A stretch of DNA of 64,000 nucleotides from Deroplatys truncata (GCA_030765065.1 CM060989.1:39051501-39115500), one strand, 5' to 3'. Numbered from the stretch's first letter, positions 1 to 10,861 are shown. The notes: generated from the sequence alone by a model not told the origin. Program-made: numbers and translations.

Positions 1-622
1 GACGAGCTGACTGAGTTAACACATACGAATCATAAATAAATACACGCTGTGCAGTAAAAAACATATACTGAGCCATAATATACTTTGTGACTAAGTACAG
101 GACAAAATAATAAATAACTCGTAATAACTGAACTACATCACATCACTGTCAACTCAAAACTGCACTTCACACTGCACAGCAAAAACACAACAGCGTGACT
201 TTGTTTATAGCAGCAGTGTGTTATCATGTTTTTATTATATTTCCAGGCGCCCAGTGGAAAAACACCGCGCTGCCGGTAATATTGTTCATAAAATACCCCA
301 TCAAGTGTACAAGACAAACCCACACACCCTGGAAGAATTAAAACAAAATATCTGCCAGGAAATTGCCAGCATTTCTCAACGTGAACTACGGCGAGTGATG
401 GATAGTTTCCTAAAGAGGTGCCAAAAATGTATGGACAACGACGGTGGCCAGTTTCAGCATCTCCTTTCATAAAGTTGGCAAGTAATGCTTTGAAAGTAGT
501 TTTAAAAATGTTATATGGTTTCATCCGCGCCTTTGTATGATAGCGGCAGACGGCAGCCAGCGCCGAGGACGCGGACAGGAGAAACACCGCGCAGGCGGTT
601 CGGAGTTTTTTGGTTCTCTCTA
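1..622. mobile_element. Fold-back Tc1/mariner-like element, copy 0 (truncated by window edge)
   Basis: Bases 1-622 match bases about 33416-34044 of the complete copy B nearly end to end. The sequence runs off the left edge, so only the right part is present. The right end (about 595-622) is a diverged form of the terminal repeat that ends GGCTCACTCTG in copy B, and it is followed by a TA (623-624), the target expected for this superfamily. It encodes a transposase C-terminus on the plus strand (218-472). Confidence 0.8.
218..472 (+). pseudogene. Transposase C-terminal fragment (DUF4817-associated Tc1/mariner type)
   Basis: An 84-residue open frame ends in a segment of the form HTLEELKQNI...RRVMDSFLKRCQKCMDNDGG. 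This is the usual C-terminal tail of insect Tc1/mariner-superfamily transposases whose N-terminus is a DUF4817 helix-turn-helix. The DDE catalytic core is absent, so the fragment cannot act as a transposase. The same tail appears at 33666-33893 and, inverted, in the left arms of copies A and B. Confidence 0.75.
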
Positions 623-699
623 TAATCGATTCTGTGATTTTGCTGTTTCCGGTTCCTTTATTTCTAGTGCCTGCCTCGCGTTTATACGTTTGTGGTTTA

Positions 700-1003
700 T
701 ATGAGGTTAACATTCACAAGATTGTGTTTCTGAAGAGCAATATCCAGAACTGCCTGCAATTGTGCAATACTATTTCTCCATTCCAGAGCATAATGCTAAT
801 GTGGAAAGAGTATTTTCTTTAGTAAATGCACAATGGACAGAAGAAAGGAAGAGGCTGGCATTTACTTCAGTCAATGCAATGCTGCAAATTCAGTATAACA
901 TGAAAAATATAAGTTGCATTGCTTTTCATAGACTCAGAGCAAGTTCCTTTATTCTGTTCAACGCTCAGAGAAATATGACTGGTACAAAGCTTATTGTAAA
1001 ATA
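700..1003 (+). pseudogene. hAT transposase C-terminal dimerisation domain remnant
   Basis: The plus-strand frame reads LPAIVQYYFSIPEHNANVER followed by VFSLVNAQWTEERKRL and LQIQYNM. That is the hydrophobic, SIP-H-NA-VER-FS signature of the hAT dimerisation region (Dimer_Tnp_hAT), which closes the RNase-H-like core in hAT transposases. Only the last roughly 90 residues are visible. Upstream coding is missing because the fold-back element ends just before it, at 622. No terminal inverted repeat was located. It is a remnant and probably inactive. Confidence 0.7.
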
Positions 1004-1974
1004 GATCTCAACTGTAGCAATACAATTGTGTATATTTTAGTAATTTGTGTTTAATGTAATTAAAAAGTTATTTAATGCAAACTAACATTAATTTTCTTCA
1101 TTAATGACAATTCCCTTGCCGACTACGTCCTTGATTTTGGTTCTTGGATTATGGTAACCTTACACTGAATCTAAAAATAAAAAAGCATTTTTAGCAAAAG
1201 CAACGAGCACGTTTGTACTTTGAACATCGTTATTCCAAAATGTGAAGTCGAATAAATTCCAAACCTGGCATTTCAGCTCAGCATCTTACTAAGATGTGAC
1301 ACGAACATTTACAAGAAAATTCCCCCGTCCCAATGTGCCCTTTACTGGGGTCATAAACCTGATATCCAGTGTCGAGTTTTTTAATAACATGCAAACCCGC
1401 AATAAAATGGTGATTTAAATAAAAATGCGTCGCGTTCAACAAAAGAATTCTGAGATGTGCATGATACTTTGGTAAAAATGGAGAGCGCCTATGGAAAAAA
1501 ATAGAGCAAAATGTTTATCGCAATGGGAGGAAGGGGAATTAAAAGCATTCCTTCGACCACGAGAACCGGTTACCGCCGCAGGAAGAATTTTTTCGCTCCA
1601 TAAACAAAAATAACAAAATAAGCGTATCAATAAAAAAGTGTTGCTAGTAGCTCATAGCGTTAACCTTGGAGGAATTTACGGAAAGGAATGCGCTAGCGAC
1701 AGGGGGCGACATCCTTGTTCCTCGACATCAGTCCCATTGCCAAGAAATGTTAGGATGTCTGGTGAGAACTGGATCAAGAACCTTCCTTCCTCGCATAATA
1801 GCTCTGGAATGTTAATGCTTCATGTCTGTCCCTGAACGTTGCTAATGAAAATACATGCAATTTCCGGAACGGAAAACTGTGTAAGGTATAATACATTGAA
1901 TAGCTTCAGTATAGGCCGTACATTTTCTTCGTCGCTTCGCCCGTAGACGACCATAGGCACACTGTGAAATTTTA
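1004..1974. other. No gene recognised; one family-H scrap
   Basis: AT-rich sequence without a convincing coding frame. Bases about 1258-1358 are a degraded piece of family H in F orientation (the segment ending in a CCCC-rich stretch and CCCTTTA). The frames at 1436-1630 and 1638-1835 have no recognisable domain. Confidence 0.6.
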
Positions 1975-2001
1975 TACAGTGATTCGTTGGAGATGTCAGA
2001 A

Positions 2002-2005
<4 letters not shown>

Positions 2006-2040
<35 letters not shown>

Positions 2041-2048
2041 CGCGCGCG
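2006..2048. repeat. (TG)n(CG)n microsatellite
   Basis: An alternating TG run passes into an alternating CG run. It sits inside the left terminal repeat of the mariner and has no counterpart in the right arm, so it expanded after insertion. Confidence 0.95.
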
Positions 2049-2092
2049 TGAGGTTAATGCCCATATCTCTGAGCAGTTCAAAAAAATCAATT

Positions 2093-3148
2093 TTATTTCT
2101 CAACATAGTCTCCTTTCAATTCAATACATCTTGTCCAACGAGTCTCCAATTTTTTTAACCGTTCCAAAAATTATGATTTTTCGAAGTCTGCAAAATATGA
2201 GGTTGTTTCTGTCATGATGTGTTCACTGGACGTGAATTTCTTCTCAGCGAGCCAATTTTTCAGGTTTGCGAAGAGGAAGAAGTCGCTCGGAGCCAAATCT
2301 GGAGAATATGGTGGGTGAGGTAGCAGTTCGTAGCCCAATTCCACAAATTTTGCTATGGCAATGGCTGACTTGTGTGCGGGTGCATTATCCTGGTGAAAGA
2401 AAACATTTTTCTTCAAGAAATTGGGTCGTTTCTTTAATAATTCCTTGTGAAATTGATCCAGCATTGCAGCATAATATGAACCTTTGATCGTTTTACCCTT
2501 TTCCAGGTACTGGATGTATATCAACCCTTCTAAATCCCAAAAGACAACTGCCATGCTTTTTCCTGCCGACGGAATGGTTTTCGTTTTCTTTGGAGGAGGT
2601 TCGCCGAAGGAAATCCACTGCTTTGATTGTTGTTTGGTTTCAGATTGACAATAATGGATCCAAGTTTCATCAACCGTGATATAACGCCGCAAAAACTCAT
2701 TTGGGTTGCGCTGGAACATGTTCAACCATCCCTGTGAAATGGTCCCACGATTCCGCTTGTTCTCATCTATGACTAGTCGCGGCATCCATCTTGCTGACAG
2801 CTTCCTCATACCCGAAAGTTCGTGCAGAATGTTATACACCCGTTCACTCGAATTGTTTACGGTCTTGGCTATCTCACAGATTTTCACTTGGCAGTCATCC
2901 AACACATTATCGCGAACTTTGTTCACCATTTCTTCTGTTGTGACCTCAACCGGCCGTCTGTGGGCACGGCATCTCTTGTGCTCGAACAACCACATCGAAA
3001 TTCTGTGAACCACCTGCGAACTATGCCATGTGATGGAGCAGTGTCCCCATAATACTTGTTCACTTTTTCTTCCGTTTCCTTCACCATCTTACCATGCAAA
3101 AAGTAGTGCTTTACCAGAATACGAAATTGACTTTTCTCTATTTTCTAT
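2093..3148 (-). pseudogene. Mariner transposase, broken
   Basis: The main open frame (2171-3013) carries a helix-turn-helix region, VDETWIHY with the first catalytic Asp, HQDNAPAH with the second, and YSPDLAPSDFFLF with the third. Thirty-four residues separate the second and third Asp, the D34D hallmark of mariner. The N-terminus (KHYFLHGKM...PSHGIVRRWFTEF) is in another frame, so there is a frameshift near 2955. The initiator position reads ATA. A TAA at about 2171 cuts the normal C-terminus, which continues in frame to CIELKGDYVEK and a stop at 2093. The catalytic residues are intact but the gene is dead. It is near full family length (about 345 residues). Confidence 0.9.
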
Positions 3149-3289
3149 GAAGCAACACACATCTGCTTATTTTAGACGCTCTCAACGATGTTCTAAGAAA
3201 CAAACGACGAATTTCTGCGATTATACCCAAAATGGATGTAAGACTTGGATGCAAAAAGTGCTATCTCTCGTCAAAGCCATCCGCCCTCG

Positions 3290-3829
3290 TAAGCGAAAGG
3301 ATTGAAGTTAACAATGAGTGATCTTCCAGACCCCATCCGCATGGCATGGCAGCCCTACTATACATAGGAGACAAAATCGTGGAAGTACATGAGAGTCACT
3401 CCACCGCTTATCAGCAAAGCAGAATACGTATGACTATACACAATGTGTTATGAGGATTGTTAAAACACTACCCTAATTTTTTTCCATCCATAGTCAGTGA
3501 AAGCATGCTCTGACACAGCATAATTACGAAGCTCATCTCTACTTTGCTGTCATGATGTGTGAGAGGCAGGAACAGGACGATCAATGGTCAATCGATGGAT
3601 GTTCATGGACAAAGGCACATTTCATGTGAGTGGCCGAGTCAACAAGTATAACTGCATTATTTGAGAAACTGAAAATTTCACACGCCTCATACGACACATT
3701 ACATTTAACACACTGAGTGCGATGTTGTGATATAACCATCATTTTGTCTTCTATGCACAATAGTGCTGCCATGCCTTGCGGATGAGGTTTCAAATATCAC
3801 TCATTGTTAACTCCCATCCTTTCTGCTTA
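3290..3829. mobile_element. 540 bp MITE with about 75 bp terminal inverted repeats
   Basis: The left end (TAAGCGAAAGGAT, then GTTAACAATGAGTGAT and a CATCCGC-GGCATGGCAGC block) is mirrored at the right end (about 3740-3829), with TA at both borders. It has no coding capacity. TA targeting and size suggest a Tc1/mariner-dependent MITE. It lies inside the 5' region of the mariner above and is therefore younger. Confidence 0.85.
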
Positions 3830-4149
3830 TATTACAGCAAACTGCTCAGAGATGTGTGCATTATCCTCTTATATATAATGTTTCACTTTTCTGACATCTC
3901 AAAACGGATCATCCTATAATTTGGCATGATTTTACGACTGGCTATATGCTATTTTCCTGATGATTCATAGATTCATATAAAGCTAATTTTATTTTCCATA
4001 AGTGGAGTTTTTAAGTGGTTCTGCCCTTTTATGTGTGCGTGTGTGTAAATACCTATAGTAGGAGCTTGCTGGAATACGTCATTTCGCAAAGATTCTAGTC
4101 AGATCATGAAAATCCAGCGTTCAGGTGTAGATTATACAATGGAGGGGGA

Positions 4150-4592
4150 CACCTCAGGCATTCCGATCTACAGAGATCTATTGCGGCTACCACCCCGCCC
4201 CAGGAGAAAGGGATCGAGTGAAGAAACTACAGGAGGTACAGGCCGCAGGCAGACGTGCCACAGAGACACGCAGAAGCTCCTAACAGTTCCAGGCTCGAAG
4301 TGACCAGTGAACAGCCCTCTGGTGATCACGAGGAGTATTCTTACATTTGGGCAAGCATCCGCGGCATTTGCCTGGTACTGCCATACGCCACGAAACCTAG
4401 AAGCACACCTGAAAGATGAGAAGGAAACGAAATGAAAGGAAAATTGATGGAGAGAAAATCGTGGTAGATGAGAAACCACACCAGCATTCGCCTACCAACC
4501 AAGGGAAAGCACAAAAAAGGTCGACGGGACTCGAACCCGGGACCTTCTGTATGCGAGCCTCACACGATACCGCGAAGCCATCTCGCTCGGCA
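4150..4592 (-). mobile_element. tRNA-headed SINE, long type
   Basis: Reading the minus strand, the head at 4592-4519 begins GCCGAGCGAGATGGCTTCG (A-box-like) and includes GGGTTCGAGTCCCGT (B box). A body follows whose segment at about 4430-4500 resembles 19090-19170. The head would recruit RNA polymerase III through internal promoters. It is not a tRNA gene: the ends do not close an acceptor stem and an unrelated body follows. The outer limit near 4150 is approximate. Confidence 0.7.
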
Positions 4593-4599
4593 AATCCGA

Positions 4600-5272
4600 C
4601 ATACAGTGTAGCTTCATTCTATTGGGACTCCGCAGATAGCGAAAGGTTAGGTTAGATTAGATTAGATTAGTTAAAGACTATACCCCTAATAAGCTGCGTT
4701 ATTTCATGAAGAACCGCGACAGAACACGTACTTTCGCAAGTTTTCAATCGGCTTTTCATGATCTACCTATTCTTCGCGTTGTGACGGGTGTCAGCAAAAG
4801 CTTGCGACATAATTTTCATTTTGTACATTTAAGCGACACAAGGCCCGCCTCTGTGCTATAGGGGCTATAGCTCAAATCCCATTTATGCTAAAAATCCTCA
4901 CCGCATCTTTATTTTAAACCACTTAACAAATCTGAACGTTTCGACCAATTTGAACGAAACTGTTGTAGCTTAGGCCACGGCCATCATTAAGACTGATTCA
5001 CAATATCCGGGATCGGAAATCAAAACGGGAAATGCATTACAATGTGAGCGTTCACAGTGGGAAGCTTGCCGGAACACGGGAACGGAAACGGGAAGCATGG
5101 GTCAAGTTTTAACCTTTTAATTCCAATTCCCGGGAGAGACATACTGCAATCATATTAGAAGTAGCTAGCTGTCTTCATAGTAGAAATTGTTAGAGGAGGC
5201 CGTCAGTCAAAACAGTGCTAAAGTTCTCTCTAATCGCAAGCTTGGAAAACAAAATCAGGGCAACACACAACA
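4600..5272. other. No gene; short TTAGR run and GGAAACGGGAA-rich patch
   Basis: There is a short GGTTAGGTTAGATTAGATTA run at 4644-4670. Bases about 4995-5155 have repeated CGGGAAACGGAA-like words that look like one end of a DNA transposon, but I found no partner end. Confidence 0.5.
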
Positions 5273-6095
5273 CTAGGTCATATCGCGACTTATATCCATA
5301 CATACGAGTACAATAATAATAATACATTGGACACTTTATATTGATTAAATAATGCAATAATTGTAATACATTGTTATAAACATATTTTAGATTATTAACT
5401 CTTGAACACAGCTAGAACAGTACAACCTATTATCTTTTATACATTTTTATTTGATGTGTTATGTTTAAATCTTGTTATACAGTTTGATGTCTTTCAAGAA
5501 AAAAATAATGTTTTTGAAATGAGTAGGGTTGTTTAAAGCTAAAAATATATCTTCAGGGATGTTATGTCTTCTTCTCTCCATGGTATAACTTGTGCATTTA
5601 GTGATGAGGTGTTCGATGGTGCAGGTCTCGCAGTGAGGAGCATTTTCTTTGGCGAGTAAGAAGGAATGGGTTAGGCGTGAATGGCCTATTCGTAAACGTG
5701 ATCTTTTCTTTTTAGAGTCTGCAATGTGGAGCCTTTCCTAACTATGTGGAGTTTGTTTGATGTTTTAATGACCCAGTCTTGCTTCCATTTGACAGTTGGT
5801 CTTCTAAAAAAATAGCTGAGCATCTCTGAAGGGCATTGGCCATTCTTCCACTGGAGGTAGCAAAGTTGCTTTATTGGCTTCCCTATCTGCTTCCTTATTT
5901 CCTGATATTCCACAATGGGATGAAATCCAGAAGAATATAACTTCTTGATTATTTGAGTAATTTGGTTGTAAAACTTTGGATATCTTGGATTAATGTTAAG
6001 TCAGTAGAGCGGTCTCGGATACTCTGAAGAGTGCTTAGTGAATCAGTTAGAATTGCACTGTGTTTATGAACAGAGTTTAATGTACCCCATTAGGA
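5273..6095 (-). pseudogene. Non-LTR retrotransposon (LINE) 3' end with RNase H domain
   Basis: On the minus strand the frames give an RNase-H-like stretch (SAILTDSLSTLQSI, then SSHCGISGNKEADREA) and a C-terminal cysteine motif (HCETCTIEHLITKC). A 3' UTR of about 200 bp follows, ending at the CTAGGTCATATCGCGAC border. Stops and shifts occur throughout, for example within the 5686-5913 frame. The same 3' part is on the plus strand at 53281-53932. The reverse transcriptase is missing, as in typical 5'-truncated LINE copies. The order RNase H then CCHC knuckle fits the arthropod R1/I/Jockey-like groups, but the clade is not certain. Confidence 0.8.
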
Positions 6096-6150
6096 TACGC
6101 TTTTGGAATAGGAATAAGAAACAATAATGGCAGGTTTTTATAAAATGTTC

Positions 6151-6650
6151 ACCGAGCGGGATAGTTCAGGCGGTAACGTCTGCGGCCCGCATTCGGGAGG
6201 TCGTGGGTTCGATTCTCGTAGCCGACCTTCCTAATCCATGGGTTTATTTCGAGGTATCCCCGGGTCGCTAGACGAATGCTGGGAAGAATCATTAAGTCCT
6301 CCGAATTTCCTGCCCTTTCATTTCATCTCAATTCTCATTTCACTTCCCTTTCATCCGCTTTGTCTCTTTCAGAGTTGTACGTTTTGGTGGGAGGTCTCGG
6401 CGTGTGCATGACAAGGGAAAATGATGCTCTGTGTAAACCTTCATCCCCGGAATGGGGGCGGTCTCCGGATTCCGATCCCCCAATGCGCATCCGGGGAGTT
6501 TAAATCTGTAAATGGTAGAGACCTTGCCCTCTGTCTGTCGTATCCCTCGTCCGGCCGCCCTTGCCTCTCACCTTATCCGGGGCATAGGTACAAAAGATCT
6601 ATTAGATCTATTAAGAGTGCTAAGTTCCCCTTCCGCGTTCAATCCTAATC
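6151..6650 (+). mobile_element. tRNA-headed SINE, complete-looking
   Basis: The head (6151-6227) starts ACCGAGCGGGATAGTTCAGG, with an A box around TAGTTCAGGCGG and a B box at GTGGGTTCGATTCTCG. It is followed by a body of about 400 bp that ends near a TCTATTAGATCTATTAAG tail. A closely related head is at 50865. Internal boxes predict RNA polymerase III transcription. No reading frame in it is protein-like. Confidence 0.8.
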
Positions 6651-7051
6651 CTAGAACATGTTCACTGTATCGAATTTGAGGCAATATTTTATATCATAAC
6701 ACGCTGTGAATGCCAAAGTGATTGTAGTGTAAATTAATATTATTGTATGTACAGGATTTTAGATGTTTGTTAGCCATAAGTATTGTTAGGAAATAAGTTT
6801 ACACGGTCTCACTGAAACTGACAATAGAAGTGGGTAACAATAAACCGAGGGGGTGAGTTGTTTATCACTAAGAAGAGATAAACAAATGACGTCAGGGTAG
6901 CGTGCCTTTTTTTAGAAATGGAGGGAATATCTTCCCTAGAGTATATATGTTAGTAGTAGTGACTGGCTGACCAAAACAGACGCTAAAGTGGGCGCGATTT
7001 GGTAACCAATAGCAGCTCTATTATAATGTTTAGGCAACTCGAGGTGAAGGA

Positions 7052-7060
7052 GTATATATT
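7052..7060 (+). promoter_or_regulatory. LTR TATA box
   Basis: GTATATATT sits at the same relative place in solo LTR 1 as GTATATATT in copy 3, TATAAAAAG in copy 2 and GTATAAATT (minus strand) in copy 4. Confidence 0.65.
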
Positions 7061-7333
7061 CTCGAGCCATACCCACGTTTCGCGCAGTTTGGAAGAACCT
7101 CTCACGAGGTGAACGTCACAGAGTTCGAAGAGTCTCTCACGAGGTACACGTCGCACAGTTCTGAAGAATCTCTCGCGAGGTAAACGTCGCAGAGTTAGTT
7201 ACAAAAATGTAAAGTACGCGAAGTAATTGGTGCGCGGCAACTAAAACGACTGTAGTTACATTCGGAAATATCACAGATTCAGTCAGGCGTGTATAAAGGT
7301 TAAATATGTCAATTATTAATTAAGTGTGACAGC

Positions 7334-7339
7334 AATAAA
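7334..7339 (+). terminator. LTR polyadenylation signal
   Basis: AATAAA within GACAGCAATAAAAGT. The signal is conserved in all four solo LTRs, about 190-200 bp before the right end. Confidence 0.65.
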
Positions 7340-7584
7340 AGTCTAGATTCATTTTTTATCAGTGTTATCTTTTAGCAACAACTCCTTTCTGTTTACACAC
7401 CCTGCTTAGAGGCACTTGCTCGACCGAGTTATAATAGCTAGCCGGAGGACAAAGAAATCCAAATTTAAAATAATAAAACAAGAGGCGCCCAGTAAATAAG
7501 ATAACACGAGCCATGAGAACCGCGACAAATTCCAAAGCTGGTTACCTACATAAGGTTGTCTAAACTGCAACCAGGTGCAAAAAT

Positions 7585-7925
7585 TCTGATGCGTTACATT
7601 CACATGACTTTCTCTACCCTGTATCGTTTATTAGTTGGCATACAAAGTTTGTTTTCCTATCTACTTCTTTAATCCAGATAAACCTTCACGGAAATAGCTA
7701 GTATAGAAATTCAAAGTCAACATATAGCGACTCGCTTTTAGACATCTGCTTATCCATTCGGTTTCCTATATCCCCCATATATGTACAACGAAATGTGCAA
7801 CTGTTTATCTCGATTAACATAAAGTAGATAGATAAATAAGCTTTCGTAAGAATAGTTTCCAGAAGAGATGTAAAAACAATGGTGGGTAGAGAAATTAACG
7901 TGAATATAGCACATAACATTTTTGC
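7585..7925. mobile_element. Family H, fold-back pair of truncated ends
   Basis: Bases 7585-7703 are the R-orientation head (TCTGATGCGTTACATTCACA then GACTTTCTCTACC). Bases 7789-7925 are the matching tail in F orientation. The two face each other across a short spacer, giving an imperfect palindrome. Confidence 0.7.
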
Positions 7926-8249
7926 CACCGTTCACCGTGCCAGAGTCAGCATGGGTCCCATCCACTACATACGTAAACTTGTAAAGCCATTTGATTGTAT
8001 GTTGGTACTTGAACGCACCTCCCACAATTTTCATAAGGCTCGCCGCATGTTCCATTAGAGATCCGGAATGCCTGTGATTTAAGAAGCTGCACAGTCTTCT
8101 TTCAGGATAAGCTATCTCTTTGGGGTTGGTTAATGTTTCGCTCTGCTACTGCACAACGCGGTGGCTCTGGGAATGCATGGAGACAGAAATAGACTTAAAG
8201 AATATCAAACCAAACCAAACCAAACCTCCACGCTTTAACAGCACTTTTC
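7926..8249. other. No gene recognised
   Basis: Non-coding sequence with a short ACCAAACCAAACC run at about 8210. No domain or repeat family was recognised. Confidence 0.5.
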
Positions 8250-9541
8250 TAGTGTGATTTATGAAGAACTGACACATTATTTTTTAATTATTCTGTTCGA
8301 AATTCACTCAATGCCCCAATTCTAGCACCAAATTAAGCAGAATCTTCTGGAGTTTCGATTGTCTGTCACTAGCTGCGCAGATGTTCATGTTTTATTCGTA
8401 ATTGTTAGTTTTATTGTCGGCAACTGTTTTTGAGATTTTGTTCTAGTGAACGTGAAAATGTAGTACACATTAAATGAACGACTCTTCCTTATAAAGCAAT
8501 ACTGGATTACGAATTCAATTACAGCTACTCAAAGGGCATACCCGAGAGAATTTGGTGTTCAGGATCCTCCCCAAAGAAATGCAATACTGGGACTGGTAAA
8601 TAAATTGGAAAGAACTGGATCTCTGGTGAGTGAAAAAGGCAAAACTCGTTCATCTAGGCTTCCCACGGTTGTTATTGACGTAAGGGCACGACTGGATCAG
8701 TCACCCAAAAATCATTAAGACGTTTGTCGCAGGAGACAGGGTACAGCTACTCAATGTGTCAGAGAGCTGTGAAAAGTGCAGGCCTAAAGCCGTATAGGAT
8801 TACGGTTGTCCATGAGTTACAGGAACCAGATAAGGGTAGACGACTGAATTATTCTCGTTGGTTTCAGGCGTTCATTGTGCAAAATCCTGCCATATTGTCC
8901 ATCACATGGTTTACAGATGAAGCATGGTTCCATTTATCCGGCTATGCACCTTTGCACTCGGTTAAAATCGGCGTTTGGTGCGCAATATCCGCACAGAGAA
9001 TAGTGGGAGCAATTGTTTTTTGAAAACAATGTGAACACTGCAGAGTACCGACGGATTTTCATGGAGTTTGCTGAGCGACTAGACGATGTAGAGCTGAGTC
9101 AAGGATATTTTCAGCAGGACGGCGCTACATGCCATACATCAAATGAATCCGTGGCACTAATTGCAAGTCTCTTTGACGACCGGATAATTTCCAAGAACCT
9201 GTGGCCACAGAGATCTCGGATTTGACATCGCCGGACTGCTTTCTATGGGGTTACTTAAAAGACAGGGTTTATGCCACACGTCCCCAGACATTGGACGATC
9301 TGAAGCACAACATTACACAGGAGATTCAAGATATTGACAACAAAGTCCTCCAACGAGTGGCAGTACCATGGAACGTGTTGAGTTGTGCCTTATGCAGGAT
9401 GGAGGACATTTTCAACATTTGCTATAGAGGTAAATAATCTCCCAAATTCCTCTGCATTTCAGGTATAATAAGCTGTCGCTAGCTAACTCGTTTTGAAACA
9501 ATTAAAGAAATAAATGTGTAAGTTCTTCATAAATCACTCTG
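8250..9541 (+). mobile_element. Tc1/mariner-superfamily element (DUF4817 type)
   Basis: Terminal inverted repeats TAGTGTGATTTATGAAGAAC at the left and CTTCATAAATCACTCTG at the right enclose 1.29 kb. TA follows the right end (9542-9543); the left position now reads TC. A broken transposase fills the plus strand. Confidence 0.85.
8458..9437 (+). pseudogene. DUF4817-type transposase, broken in at least three frames
   Basis: A DUF4817-like DNA-binding region (RLFLIKQYW...QRAYPREFGVQDPP) is followed by RRLSQETGYSYSMCQRAVK. The core then shows FTDEAWFHLSGY (first Asp), FQQDGATCHTSN (second Asp) and SPDCFLWGYLKDRVY (third Asp). The core parts lie in successive frames (8724-9023, 9013-9225, 9201-9437). 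The ATG at 8458 is followed at once by TAG. I count about 38 residues between the second and third Asp, more than the 34 of mariner. It is related in type to the fold-back family, but its sequence and ends differ. Confidence 0.85.
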
Positions 9542-10010
9542 TATAATCTTACATTGGCTAAACTGCTCTCAAAATCTCAATGCTCGACAGCATTAGAGCT
9601 GTCAATTTGGCAAACAGCTTGACGATTCTCGCGATACGAAGTTCCTTACTATTCAATAGTTTTATGTACGAATATGTAGAGTTTGTATTCTCAAAATTGT
9701 AGATAATCGGAGCATAGACAAGAGAAAGGCATGAGATCTTCACAAACATCACTTATGTTCCGGTCATCGTAAGAAACGTACTAGACCAAAACATTCGCAC
9801 GGTGTCTCAGTTCATGTTGATTGTTCGGTAACGAAGCAGCGCTGTCGCTTGAGAGCATAGGCGAGACCACTTCCTACTTAGGCCTCATTTATGCAGGCGA
9901 TTTCGTGTCGCACGACAAGAAGTGATGCGACGCGGTATAATTTTAGTGGTCTATTTATACATGCGACGTGTCGCACTCTGTAGTTTTGGTAAAGCAGTTC
10001 TACCAGCCCT

Positions 10011-10800
10011 TTTTACTTTCTCTACTACGTATAGTAAGTAGGGGAAGTATTGTATTCCACCCAAAAACTCGATACCGAGATTTCGCCGGAAATACATGTT
10101 TTGAGACCCCCTGAATCCAAAAAAAGCGACACGAAGGTTTTCAAGAAAATCCCCCTCCCCAGATTACCCTTTACATGCAAGATTTTTCGAAAATTTTAAT
10201 TTTCTCAAAAATGGCTCTAACGATTTTGATTAAAATATCATATGTTTAAGATATTTTTATGACAAATAAAATGTATATCTTGAATTTCCTGGGAATGCCT
10301 CCAAAAGTATTCTTCATTGTGAACGACTTTTGCATAACTGGTAAACCGTAAGAGATAGACAGAATTTTACTACACAAAAAATGTAGATCGCGTTAAAATA
10401 CACAATTTATGTCATATACATTTTTGTTGTTGAGTGAACCATTTTGGAGATATTGGTTGTTATTCCCTTAAGTTTTTCAATACTTATTTTCTCAAATGGG
10501 AATTCGTTATTCATTTTTTTGTCTTGGATATGCAAAGAGTATTAATCTGTGGGAAAGGGAATGGTGCTGCACCTAGCAACCAGCTATTAAGAGATATGTA
10601 TGTGCTTAAAGGCTACTGTATTTCCAAATTGCCCTTGTAAATATATATTCCCCTTACATCTACAAGAAAATTAGCAATAAGATAGACTCTGCAAATGTTT
10701 ATCTCGATTAACATGAAGTAGATGGAGAATAATCGTTTGTATAAATAGTTTGTACAAGAGTATAGAAAGTCATGCGAGTGTAACGCATGAGATTTTTTTA
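10011..10800 (+). mobile_element. Family H, F orientation, near full length
   Basis: It starts TTTTACTTTCTCTACTACGT, with the inverted 12-mer ACTTTCTCTACT and hairpin CTACT/AGTAG. It ends in a degenerate form of AGTAGAGAAAGT, then CATGCGAGTGTAACGCATGA and a T run. The central GT block is deleted in this copy. Confidence 0.85.
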
Positions 10801-10861
10801 CATTTGTTCGACAGTTAAATGGTTCCTGGTTGTACTATTGCTACTAACTCTCAACTTGGAA

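Larger units (their letters stand above)
1977..3914 (-). mobile_element. Mariner element with a MITE nested in its 5' region
   Basis: Terminal inverted repeats can be followed for about 90 bp. The left arm contains GAGATGTCAGAAAAGTG (1990-2006) and ATATCTCTGAGCAGTT; the right arm contains CACTTTTCTGACATCTC (3884-3900) and AAACTGCTCAGAGATGTG. TA lies at both outer borders (1975-1976 and 3915-3916). Without the 540 bp MITE at 3290-3829 the element is about 1.4 kb. The left arm has acquired a (TG)n(CG)n tract between its two conserved blocks. The transposase lies on the minus strand. Confidence 0.8.
6677..7527 (+). mobile_element. Solo LTR 1 (851 bp)
   Basis: One of four copies of a TGAGGC...CCGCGACA repeat. 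It is flanked by an exact 4 bp duplication AATT (6673-6676, 7528-7531). It has a TATA box (7052-7060), tandem units of about 35 bp downstream (about 7079-7195), and AATAAA at 7334-7339. That is the layout of a retrotransposon LTR with U3, R and U5. No primer-binding site or coding region adjoins, so it is a solo LTR left by LTR-LTR recombination. The 4 bp duplication fits Ty3/gypsy-like families, but the internal region is needed for a call. Confidence 0.88.

Noticed and set aside
4644-4670. TTAGG-like run suggesting telomeric repeat
   Set aside because: Only two TTAGG units followed by TTAGA units. Too short and mixed for an interstitial telomere; it reads as a simple microsatellite.
6276-6648. 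Two plus-strand frames of 75 codons
   Set aside because: They lie wholly within the SINE body and have no protein features.
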